A DNA stretch of 64,000 bases from Molossus alvarezi (Eukaryota; Chordata; Mammalia; Chiroptera; Molossidae): contig CM073886.1 of assembly GCA_037176705.1 (NCBI GenBank), positions 434,001-498,000 on the forward strand, in the 5' to 3' direction. A program made the position numbers and the translations under genes. The notes under the pieces were generated by a model. It ran no database searches and was not told where the DNA came from. It saw only the letters and a program-made list of their open reading frames with translations. Positions 23,251-35,159 of this stretch are shown here, in pieces; within the stretch, counting starts at the first letter, position 1, and each line of letters starts with the position of its first letter.

Positions 23251-25154
23251 CTCTCAGACCCATGGTCTCCCCTGCTCGGTGCTCCTCTCTCAGACCCATG
23301 GTCTCTCTTCTCTGTGCTCCTCTCTCAGACCCATGGTCTCCCCTGCTCTGTGCTCCTCTCTCAGTCCCATGGTCTCCCCTGCTGTGTGCTCCTCTCTGAG
23401 ACCCATAGACTCCTCTTCTCTGTGCCTCTCTCAGACCCATGGTCTCCCCAGCTCTGTACTCGTCTCTCAGACCCATGGTCTTCCCTGCTCTGAGCTCTTC
23501 TCTCACACCCATGGTCTCCCCTGCTCGGTGCTTTTTTCTCAGAGCCGTGGTGTCCTCTTCTCTGTTTTCCTTTCTCAGACCCATGTTCTCCCCTTGTCTG
23601 TGCTCCTCTCTCAGACCCATGGTCTCACCTACTCTGTGCTCCTTTCTCAGACTAATGGTCACATCTTCTCTGTGCTCCTCTTTCAGACCCATAGACTCCA
23701 CTTCTCTGTGCCCCTCTCAGACCCATGGTTTCCCCATCTATGTGTTCCGCCCTCAGACACATGGTCGCTTCTTCTCTGTGCCTCTCTCTCAGACCCATGG
23801 TCTCCCCTACTCTGTCCACCTCTCTCAGACCCATTGTCTCCCCTGCTTTTTGCTCCTCTCTCAGACCCATGGTCTCCCTTCTCTGTGCTCCTCTGTCTGA
23901 ACTTGGTCTCCTCTGCTCTGTGGTCCTCTCTGAGACCCATAGACTCCTCTTCTCTGTGCCCGTCTCAAACCCATGGTCTCCCCAGCTCTGTGCTCCTCTC
24001 TCAGACCCATGGTCTCCCCTGCTCTGTGCTCCTCTCTCAGACCCATAGACTCCTCTTCTCTGTGCCCCTCTCAGACTCATGGTCTCCCTTGCTCTTTGCT
24101 CCTCTGTCAGACCCATGGTCTCCCCTGCACTTTGCTCTTCTCTCAGACCCATGGCCTCCCCTACTCTGTGCTCCTCTCTCACACCCATGATCTCCTCTTC
24201 TCTGTGCTCCATTCAGACCCATGGTCTCCACTGCTCTGTGCTCCTCTCTCAGACCCATGGTCTCCCCTCTTCTGTGTTCCTCTCAGACCCATGATCTCCC
24301 ATGCTCTTTACACCTCTCTCAGTCCCTTGGTCTCCTCTTCTCTGTGCACCTCTCTCAGCCCATGGTCTCCCCTACTCTGTGCTCCTCTCTGAGACACATA
24401 GACTCGCCTTCTCTGTGCCCCTCTCAGACCCATTGTCTCCCCAGCTCTGTGCTCCTCTCTCAGACCCATGGTCTCCCCTTCACTGTGCACCTCTCTCAGA
24501 CCCATGGTCTCTCTTCTCTGTGCTCCTCTCTCGTACCCATGGTCTCCCCAACTCTGTGCTCCTCTCTCAGACCCATGGTCTCCTCTTCTCTGGGCTCCTC
24601 TCTCAGACTTATGGTCTCCCCTGCTCTGTGCTCCTCTCCCAGACCCATGGACTCCCCTGCTCGGTGCTCCTCTCTCAGACCCATGGTCTTTCTTCTCTGT
24701 GCTCCTCTCTCAGACCCATGGTCTCCTCTTCTCTGTGCTCCTCTCTCAGACTTATGGTCTCCCCTGCTCTGTGCTCCTCTCTCAGACCCATGGTCTCCCC
24801 TTCACTGTGCACCTCTCTCAGACCATGGTCTCTCTTCTCTGTGCTCCTCTCTCTGACTCATGGTCTCCCCTGCTCTGTGCTCCTCTCTGAGAACCATGGT
24901 CTCCCCTGCTCTGTGCTCCTCTCTTAGATCCATAGACACCTCTTCTGTGTTCCCCTCTCAGACCCATGGTCTTCCCAGCTCTGTGCTCCTCTCTCAGACC
25001 CATGGTGTCTTCTCTTCTGTGCTCCTCTCAGACCCATGGTCTCCACTGCTCTTTGCTCTTCTCTCAGACCCATGGCCTCCCCTACTCTGTGCTCCTCTCT
25101 CACACCCATGATCTCCTCTTCTCTGTGCTCCATTCAGACCCATGGTCTCCACTG

Positions 25155-28100
25155 CTCTGTGCTCCTCTATCAGACCCATGGTCTCCATTCTCTGAGCTCC
25201 TCTCTCAGATCTATAGTCTCCCCTGGTTTTTGCACCTCTTTCAGACCCATGGTCTCCCCTGCTCTGTGCTCCTCTCTCACACCCAAGATCTCTTCTTCTC
25301 TATGCTCCTCTCAGACCCATAGTCTCCCCTGCTCTGTGCTCCTCTTCCAGACCCATGGTCTCCCCTCTTCTGTGCTCCTCTTAGAACCATGGTCTCCCAT
25401 GCTTTTTGCTCCTCTCTCAGACCCTTGCCTCCTCTTCTCTGTGCCCTCTCTCAGACCCATAGTCTCCCCTACACTGTGCTCCTCTCTGAGACCCATAGAC
25501 TCCCCTTCTCTGTGCCCATCTCAGACCGATGGTTTCCCCAGCTTTGTGCTCCTCTCTCAGACCCATGGTCTCCCCTGGTTTGTGCTCCTGTCTCAGACCG
25601 TTGGTCTCTCTTCTCTGTGCTCCTCTCTCTGACCCATGGTCTCCCCAACTCTGTGCTCCTCTCTAAGACCCATATTCTCCTCTTCTCTGTGCTCCTCTCT
25701 CAGACTTATGGTCTCCCCTGCTCTGTGCTCCTCTCTCAGACCCATGGATTCCCCTGCTCTTTGCTCTTCTCTCAGACCCATGGTCTACCCTGCTCTGTGC
25801 TCCTCTCTGAGACCCATGGTCTCCCCTGCTCTGTGCTCCTATCTCACACCCACAGACTCCTCTTCTCTGTGCCCCCTCAAACCCAGAATTTCTCCTGCTC
25901 TGTGCTCTCTCTCAGACCCATGGTCTCCGCTGCTCTGTGCTCCTCTCTCAGACTCATGGTTTCCTCTTCTCTCTGCTCCTCTCTCAGAGCCATGGACTCC
26001 CTTGCTCTGTGCTCCTCTCTCAGACATATGGTCTCCTCTTCTCTTTGTTCCTATCTCAGTCACATGGTATCCCCTTTTCTGTGCTCCTATCTCAGTCCCA
26101 TGGTATCCTCTTCTCTGTGCTCCTCTCTCAGACCCATGGTTTCCCATGCTCTGTGCTCCTATCTCAGACACATGGTCTCCCCTGCTCTGTGCCCCTCTCT
26201 CAGACACATGTTCTCCTCTTCTCGGGGCTCCTCTGTAAGGCCCATATACTCCACTTCTCTGGGCTCTTCTCTCAGACCCATTGTTTCCTCTTCTCTTGGC
26301 TTCTCTCTCAGACCCATGGTCTCCCCTGCTCTGTGCTCCTCTCTCAGAAACATGGTCTCCTCTGCTCTATGGTCCTCTCTCAGACCCCATTTCTCCCCTG
26401 CTCTGTGCTCCTCTCTCAGACCCATGGTATCTTCTTCTCTGGACTCCTCTCTCATACCCATGATCTCGTCTTCTCTGGGATCCTCTCTCTGACCCATGGT
26501 CTCTCCTGCTCTGTGCTCCTCTCTCAAACCCATGGTCTCCCCTGTCTTTGCTCCTCTATCAGACCCATGGTCTCCTCTCGTCTGTACTCCTCTCTCAGAG
26601 CCATGGTCTCCCCTTCTCTGTGCTCCTCTCTCAGACCCATGGTCTCCCCTGCTCTTTTCTCCTCTATCAGACCCATGGTCTCCTCTCGTCTGTGCTCCTC
26701 TCTCAGAGCCATGGTCTCCCCTTCTCTGTGCTCCTCTCTCAAACCCATGGTCTCCCCTGCTCTTAGCTCCTCTATCACACCCATGGTCTCCTCTCGTCTG
26801 TGCTCCTCTCTCAGTCCCATGGTCTTTCCTTCTCTGTGCTCCTCTCTCAGACCCATGGTCTGCCCTGCTCTGTGCTACTCTCCAGGTCCCATGGCGTCAT
26901 CTTGTCTGTGCTCCTCTCTCAGACCCATGGTCTCCTCTTCTCTGTGCTCCTGTCTCAGACCCGTGGTCTCCCTGCTCTTTGCTATTCTCTCAGACCCATG
27001 GTCTCCCCTGCTCTGTGCTCCTCTTTCAGACCCATGGCCTCCCCTGCTATTTGCTCCTCTCTCAGACACATGGTCTCCCCTGTTCTTTGCTCCTCTCTCA
27101 GACCCATGGTCTCCCCTACTCTGTGCTCCTCTCTCAGACCCATGATCTCCTTTTCTCTGTGCTCCTTTCAGACCCATGGTCTCCCCTTCTCTGTGCTCCT
27201 CTCTCAGACCCATGGTCTCTCTTCTCTGTGCTCCTCTCTCAGACCAATGGTCTCCCCTGCTCTTTGCATTTCTCTCAGAACCATGGTCTCCCCTACTCTG
27301 TGCTCCTCTCTGAGACCCATGGTCTCTATTCTCTGTGCTCCTCTCTCAGACCCATGGTCTCCCCTGCTCTTTGCTCTTCTCTCAGACGCATGTTCTCCCC
27401 TGCTCGGTGTTCCTCTCTCAGACCCATGGTCTCCCCTGCTCTGTGCTCCTCTCTCAGACCCTTGGACTCCCCTCCTCTGTGCTCCTCTCTGAGACCCATA
27501 GACTCCTCTTCTCTGTGCTCCTCTCAGACCCATGGTCTCCACTGCTCTTTGCTCTTCTATCTGACCCATGGCCTCCCCTGCTCGGTGCTCCTCCCCCAGA
27601 TCCATTGTCTCTCTTCTCTGTGCTCCTCTCTCAGACCCATGGTCTCCCCTGCTCTGTACTCCTTTCTCAGACCCATGGTCTTCCCCGCTCTATGCTTCTC
27701 TCTCAGACCCATCGTCTCCACTGTTCTGTGCTCCTTTTTCATACCCATGGTCTCCCTTGCTCTTTGCTCTTCTCTCAGACCCATGGTCTCCCCTGCTCGG
27801 TCCTCCTCTCTCAGACCCATGGTCTCTCTTCTCTGTGCTCCTCTATCAGACCCATGGTCTCCCCTATCTTTGCTCCTCTCTCAGACCCATGGTCTCCCCT
27901 GCTCTTTGCTCTCCTCTCAGACGCATGTTCTCCCCTGCTCGGTGTTCCTCTCTCAGACCCATGGTCTCCCCTGCTCTGTGCTCCTCTCTCAGACCCTTGG
28001 ACTCCCCTCCTCTGTGCTCCTGTCTGAGACCCATAGACTCCTCTTCTCTGTGCCCCTCTCAGACTCATGGTCTCCCTTGCTCTTTGCTCCTCTGTCAGAC

Positions 28101-31100
28101 CCAAGGTCTCCCCTGCACTTTGCTCTTCTCTCAGACCCATGGACTCCCCTACTCTGTGCTCCTCTCTCACACCCATGATCTCCTCTTCTCTGTGCTCCAT
28201 TCAGACCCATGGTCTCCACTGCTCTGTGCTCCTCTCTCAGACCCATGGTCTCCCCTCTTCTGTGTTCCTCTCAGACCCATGGTCTCCCATGCTCTTTACA
28301 CCTGTCTCAGTCCCTTGGTCTCCTCTTCTCTGTGCACCTCTCTCAGCCCATGGTCTCCCCTACTCTGTGCTCCTCTCTGAGACACATAGACTCGCCTTCT
28401 CTGTGCCCCTCTCAGACCCATTGTCTCCCCAGCTCTGTTCTCCTCTCTCAGACTCATGGTCTCTCTTCTCTGTGCTCCGCTCTCGTACGATGGTCTCCCC
28501 AACTCTGTGCTCCTCTCTCAGACCCATGGTCTCCTCTTCTCTGTGCTCCTCTCTCAGACTTATGGTCTCCCCTGCTCTGTGCTCCTCTCTCAGACTCATG
28601 GTCTCTCTTCTCTGTGCTCCGCTCTCGTACGATGGTCTCCCCAACTCTGTGCTCCTCTCTCAGACCCATGGTCTCCTCTTCTCTGTGCTCCTCTCTCAGA
28701 CTTGTGGTCTCCCCTGCTCTGTGCTCCTCTCTCAGACCCATGGTCTCCCCTGCTCTTTGCTCTTCTCTCAGACCCATGGACTCCCCTGCTCGGTGCTCCT
28801 CTCTCAGACCCATGGTCTCTCTTCTCTGTTCTCCTCTCTCAGACCCATGGTCTCCTCTTCTCTGTGCTCCTCTCTCAGACTTATGGTCTCCCCTGCTCTG
28901 TGCTCCTCTCTCAGACCCATGGTCTCCCCTTCTCTGTGCACCTCTCTCAGACCCATGGTCTCTCTTCTCTGTGCTCCTCTCTCAGACCCATGGTCTCCCC
29001 TGCTCTGTGCTCCTCTCTGAGAACCATGGTTTCCCCTGCTCTGTGCTACTCTCTTAGATCCATAAACACCTCTTCTGTGTTCACCTCTCAGACCCATGGT
29101 ATTCCCAGCTCTGTGCTCCTCTCTCAGACCCATGGTCTCCCCTCTTCTGTGCTCCTTTCAGACGCATGGTCTCCACTGCTCTTTGCTCTTCTATCGGACC
29201 CATGGTCTCCTCTGCTCGGTGCTCCTCCCCCAGACCCATTGTCTCTCTTCTCTGTGCTCCTCTCTCAGACCCATGGTCTCCCCTGCTCTGTACTCCTCTG
29301 TCAGACCCATGGTCTTCCCTGCTTTGTGCTTCTCTCTCAGACCCATGGTCTCCCCTGCTCTGTGCTCTTCTCTCAGACCCATGGTCTCTCCTGCTCGGTG
29401 CTCCTCTCTCACACCCATGGTCTCCTATTCTCTGTGCTCCTCTCTCAGACTTATGGTCTCCCCTGCTCTGTGCTCCTCTCTCAGACCCATGGTCTCCCCT
29501 GCTCTGTGCTCCTCTCTCAGACCCATGGTCTCCCCTGCTCGGTGCTCCTCTCTCAGACCCATGGTCTCTTTCTCTGTGCTCCTCTCTCAGACCCATGGTC
29601 ACCCCGGCTCTTTGCTCCTCTCTCAGACCCATGGTCTCCCCTGCTCTTTGCTCTTCTCTCAGACGCATGTTCTCCCCTGCTCTGTGCTCCTCTCTCAGAC
29701 CCTTGGACTCCCCTCCTCTGTGCTCCTCTCTGAGACCCATAGACTCCTCTTCTCTGTGCCCGTCTCAGACCCATGGTCTCCCCAGCTCTGTGCTCCTCTC
29801 TCCGACCCATTGTCTCCCCTGCTCTGTGCTCCTATCTGAGACCCATAGACTCCTCTTCTCTGTGCCCCTCTCAGACTCATGGTCTCCCTTGCTCTTTGCT
29901 CCTCTGTCAGACCCAAGGTCTCCCCTGCACTTGGCTCTTCTCTCAGACCCATGGCCTCCCCTACTCTGTGCTCCTCTCTCACACCCAGGATCTCCTCTTC
30001 TCTGTGCTCCATTCAGACCCATGGTCTCCACTGCTCTGTGCTCCTCTCTCAGACCCATGGTCTCCCCTCTTCTGTGTTCCTCTCAGACCCATGGTCTCCC
30101 ATGCTCTTTACACCTGTCTCAGTCCCTTGGTCTCCTCTTCTCTGGGCACCTCTCTCAGCCCATGGTCTCCCCTACTCTGTGCTCCTCTCTGAGACACATA
30201 GACTCGCCTTGTCTGTGCCCCTCTCAGACCCATTGTCTCCCCAGCTCTGTTCTCCTCTCTCAGACTCATGGTCTCTCTTCTCTGTGCTCCGCTCTCGTAC
30301 GATGGTCTCCCCAACTCTGTGCTCCTCTCTCAGACCCATGGTCTCCTCTTCTCTGTGCTCCTCTCTCAGACTTATGGTCTCCCCTGCTCTGTGCTCCTCT
30401 CTCAGACCCATGGTCTCCCCTGCTCTTTGCTCTTCTCTCAGACCCATGGACTCCCCTGCTCGGTGCTCCTCTCTCAGACCCATGGTCTCTCTTCTCTGTT
30501 CTCCTCTCTCAGACCCATGGTCTCCTCTTCTCTGTGCTCCTCTCTCAGACTTATGGTCTCCCCTGCTCTGTGCTCCTCTCTCAGACCCATGGTCTCCCCT
30601 TCTCAGTGCACCTCTCTCAGACCCATGGTCTCTCTTCTCTGTTCTCCTCTCTCAGACCCATGGTCTCCTCTTCTCTGTGCTCCTCTCTCAGACTTATGGT
30701 CTCCCCTGCTCTGTGCTCCTCTCTCAGACCCATGGTCTCCCCTTCTCTGTGCACCTCTCTCAGACCCATGGTCTCTCTTCTCTGTGCTCCTCTCTCAGAC
30801 CCATGGTCTCCCCTGCTCTGTGCTCCTCTCTGAGAACCATGGTTTCCCCTGATCTGTGCTACTCTCTTAGATCCATAAACACCTCTTCTGTGTTCACCTC
30901 TCAGACCCATGGTCTCCCCTGCTCTGTGCTCCTCTCTGAGAACCATGGTTTCCCCTGATCTGTGCTACTCTCTTAGATCCATAAACACCTCTTCTGTGTT
31001 CACCTCTCAGACCCATGGTCTTCCCAGCTCTGTGCTCCTCTCTCAGACCCATGGTCTCCCCTCTTCTGTGCTCCTTTCAGACGCATGGTCTCCACTGCTC

Positions 31101-33336
31101 TTTGCTCTTCTATCGGACCCATGGTCTCCCCTGCTCGGTGCTCCTCCCCCAGACCCATTGTCTCTCTTCTCTGTGCTCCTCTCTCAGACCCATGGTCTCC
31201 CCTGCTTTGTACTCCTCTCTCAGACCCATGGTCTTCCCTGCTCTGTGCTTCTCTCTCAGACCCATGGTCTCCCCTGCTCTGTGCTCTTCTCTCAGACCCA
31301 TGGTCTCTCCTCCTCGGTGCTCCTTTCTCAGACCCATGGTCTCCTCTTCTCTGTGCTCCTCTCTCAGACTTCTGGTCTCCCCTGCTCTGTGCTCCTCTCT
31401 CAGACCCATGGTCTCCCCTGCTCTGTGCTCCTCTCTCAGACCCATGGTCTCCCCTGCTCGGTGCTCCTCTCTCAGACCCATGGTCTCTCTTCTCTGTGCT
31501 CCTCTCTCAGACCCATGGTCTCCCCTGCTCTGTGCTCCTCTCTCAGTCCCATGGTCTCCCCTGCTGTGTGCTCCTCTCTGAGACCCATAGACTCCTCTTC
31601 TCTGTGCCTCTCTCAGACCCATGGTCTCCCCAGCTCTGTACTCGTCTCTCAGACCCATGGTCTTCCCTGCTCTGAGCTCTTCTCTCACACCCATGGTCTC
31701 CCCTGCTCGGTGCTTTTTTCTCAGAGCCGTGGTGTCCTCTTCTCTGTTTTCCTTTCTCAGACCCATGTTCTCCCCTTGTCTGTGCTCCTCTCTCAGACCC
31801 ATGGTCTCACCTACTCTGTGCTCCTTTCTCAGACTAATGGTCACATCTTCTCTGTGCTCCTCTTTCAGACCCATAGACTCCACTTCTCTGTGCCCCTCTC
31901 AGACCCATGGTTTCCCCATCTATGTGTTCCGCCCTCAGACACATGGTCGCTTCTTCTCTGTGCCTCTCTCTCAGACCCATGGTCTCCCCTACTCTGTCCA
32001 CCTCTCTCAGACCCATTGTCTCCCCTGCTTTTTGCTCCTCTCTCAGACCCATGGTCTCCCTTCTCTGTGCTCCTCTGTCTGAACTTGGTCTCCTCTGCTC
32101 TGTGGTCCTCTCTGAGACCCATAGACTCCTCTTCTCTGTGCCCGTCTCAAACCCATGGTCTCCCCAGCTCTGTGCTCCTCTCTCAGACCCATGGTCTCCC
32201 CTGCTCTGTGCTCCTCTCTCAGACCCATAGACTCCTCTTCTCTGTGCCCCTCTCAGACTCATGGTCTCCCTTGCTCTTTGCTCCTCTGTCAGACCCATGG
32301 TCTCCCCTGCACTTTGCTCTTCTCTCAGACCCATGGCCTCCCCTACTCTGTGCTCCTGTCTCACACCCATGATCTCCTCTTCTCTGTGCTCCATTCAGAC
32401 CCATGGTCTCCACTGCTCTGTGCTCCTCTCTCAGACCCATGGTCTCCCCTCTTCTGTGTTCCTCTCAGACCCATGATCTCCCATGCTCTTTACACCTCTC
32501 TCAGTCCCTTGGTCTCCTCTTCTCTGTGCACCTCTCTCAGCCCATGGTCTCCCCTACTCTGTGCTCCTCTCTGAGACACATAGACTCGCCTTCTCTGTGC
32601 CCCTCTCAGACCCATTGTCTCCCCAGCTCTGTGCTCCTCTCTCAGACCCATGGTCTCCCCTTCACTGTGCACCTCTCTCAGACCCATGGTCTCTCTTCTC
32701 TGTGCTCCTCTCTCGTACCCATGGTCTCCCCAACTCTGTGCTCCTCTCTCAGACCCATGGTCTCCTCTTCTCTGGGCTCCTCTCTCAGACTTATGGTCTC
32801 CCCTGCTCTGTGCTCCTCTCCCAGACCCATGGACTCCCCTGCTCGGTGCTCCTCTCTCAGACCCATGGTCTTTCTTCTCTGTGCTCCTCTCTCAGACCCA
32901 TGGTCTCCTCTTCTCTGTGCTCCTCTCTCAGACTTATGGTCTCCCCTGCTCTGTGCTCCTCTCTCAGACCCATGGTCTCCCCTTCACTGTGCACCTCTCT
33001 CAGACCATGGTCTCTCTTCTCTGTGCTCCTCTCTCTGACTCATGGTCTCCCCTGCTCTGTGCTCCTCTCTGAGAACCATGGTCTCCCCTGCTCTGTGCTC
33101 CTCTCTTACATCCATAGACACCTCTTCTGTGTTCCCCTCTCAGACCCATGGTCTTCCCAGCTCTGTGCTCCTCTCTCAGACCCATGGTCTCCCCTCTTCT
33201 GTGCTCCTCTCAGACCCATGGTCTCCACTGCTCTTTGCTCTTCTCTCAGACCCATGGCCTCCCCTACTCTGTGCTCCTCTCTCACACCCATGATCTCCTC
33301 TTCTCTGTGCTCCATTCAGACCCATGGTCTCCACTG
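25155..33336 (+). repeat. About 8.2-kb segmental tandem duplication, copy 2
   Basis: Direct partner of 16,901-25,154, with two fewer 36-bp units. The left junction near 25,155 follows a CTCTATCAGACC unit and the right end falls near 33,336. I noticed only occasional substitutions, for example TGTACTCC for TGTGCTCC near 26,584, CATACCC for CAGACCC near 27,740 and CTTACATCC for CTTAGATCC near 33,107. Confidence 0.87.
26538..26858 (+). repeat. 108-bp trimeric higher-order repeat, duplicated set
   Basis: The same three-copy 108-bp array as at 18,320-18,640, carried here by the 8.2-kb duplication at an offset of 8,218 bp. One substitution (TGTACTCC) marks this set. Confidence 0.88.
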
Positions 33337-33519
33337 CTCTGTGCTCCTCTCTCAGACCCATGGTCTCCCCTCTTCTGTGTTCCTCTCAGACCCATGGTCT
33401 CCCATGCTCTTTACACCTCTCTCAGTCCCTTGGTCTCCTCTTCTCTGTGCACCTCTCTCAGCCCATGCTCTCCCCTACTCTTTGCTCCTCTCTGAGACAC
33501 ATAGACTCCCCTGCTCGGT

Positions 33520-35112
33520 GCTCCTCTCTCAGACCCATGGTCTCTCTTCTCTGTGCTCCTCTCTCAGACCCATGGTCTCCTCTTCTCTGTGCTCCTCTCT
33601 CAGACTTATGGTCTCCCCTGCTCTGTGCTCCTCTCTCAGACCCATGGTCTCCCCTTCACTGTGCACCTCTCAGACCCATGGTCTCTTTTCTCTGTGCTCC
33701 TCTCTCGTACCCATGATCTCCCCAACCCTGTGCTCCTCTCTCAGACCTATGGTCTCCTCTTCTCTGTGCACCTATCTCAGACCCATGGTCTCTCTTCTCT
33801 GTGCTCCTCTCTGAGACCCATGGTCTCCCCTGCTCTGTGCTCCTCTCTGAGAACCATGGTCTCCCCTGCTCTTGCTCCTCTCTTAGATCCATAGACACCT
33901 CTTCTGTGTTCCCCTCTCAGACCCATGGTATTCCCAGCTCTGTGCTCCTCTCTCAGACCCATGGTCTCCCCTCTTCTGTGCTCCTCTCAGACCCATGGTC
34001 TCCACTGCTCTTTGCTCTTCTATCGGACCCATGGTTTCCCCTGCTCGGTGCTCCTCCCCCAGACCCATTGTCATTCTTCTCCTTGCTCCTCTCTCAGACC
34101 CATGGTCTCCTCTTCTCTGTGCTCCTCTCTCAGACTTATGGACTCCCCTGCTCTGTGCTCCTCTCTCAGACCCATGGTCTCCCCTGCTCTGTGCTCCTCT
34201 CTCAGACCCATGGTCTCCCCTGCTCGGTGCTCCTCTCTCAGACCCATGGTCTCTCTTCTCTGTGCTCCTCTCTCAGACCCATGGTCTCCCCTCTTCTGTG
34301 TTCCTCTCAGACCCATGGTCTCCCATGCTCTTTACACCTGTCTCAGTCCCTTGGTCTCCTCTTCTCTGTGCACCTCTCTCAGCCCATGGTCTCCCCTACT
34401 CTGTGCTCCTCTCTGAGACACATAGACTCGCCTTCTCTGTGCCCCTCTCAGACCCATTGTCTCCCCAGCTCTGTTCTCCTCTCTCAGACCCATGGTCTTT
34501 CCTTCACTGTGCACCTCTCTCAGACCCATTGTCTCTCTTCTCTGTGCTCCGCTCTCGTACGATGGTCTCCCCAACTCTGTGCTCCTCTCTGAGACCCATA
34601 GACTCGTCTTCTCTGTGCCCCTCTCAGACCCATGGTCTCCCCAGCTCTGTGCTCCTCTCTCAGACCCATGGTCTCCCCTCTTCTGTGCTCCTCTCAGACC
34701 CGTGGTCTCCCCTGCTCTTTGCACCTCTCTCAGACACTTGGTCACCTCTTCTCTGGGCTCCTCTCTCAGCACATGGTCTCCCCTGCTCTGTGCTCCTTTC
34801 TCAGACCCATGGTCTCCCCTCTTCTGTGCTCCTCCCTCAGACCCATGGTGCCCTCTTCTTTGTGATCCACTCTGAGACCCATGGTCTCCACTCCTGTGAG
34901 CTCCACTCTCAGAAGCATGGTCTCCCCTGCTCTGTGCTCCTCTCTCAGACCCATGGTCTCCCCTGCTCTTTGCTCTTCTCTCAGACCCATGGTCTCCCCT
35001 GCTCGGTTCTTTTTTCTCAGAGCCATGGTCTCCTCTTCTCTGTTTTCCTTTCTCAGACCCATGTTCTCCCCTTGTCTGTGCTCCTCTCTCAGACCCATGG
35101 TCTCCCCTGCTC
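33520..35112 (+). repeat. 2,852-bp-offset block, copy 1
   Basis: The unit order recurs at 36,372-37,963 (offset 2,852 bp, 2,851 bp after a CTCTCCAGACGC deletion near 37,575). Landmarks are the CTCTTGCTCC short unit near 33,872, CATTCTTCTCCTTG near 34,072 and CGTACG at 34,556. Confidence 0.82.
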
Positions 35113-35159
35113 TGTGCTCCTCTCTCAAACCCATGTTCTCCCCTTCACTGTGCACCTCT

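Larger units (their letters stand above)
16901..25154 (+). repeat. About 8.2-kb segmental tandem duplication, copy 1
   Basis: The whole unit order recurs downstream. The offset is 8,254 bp at the left end, 8,218 bp after about 17,600 and 8,182 bp after about 19,170. The two 36-bp steps show that copy 1 has two monomers missing from copy 2. It contains nested 108-bp and about 1.8-kb periodicities, which the duplication copied together. Confidence 0.88.
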
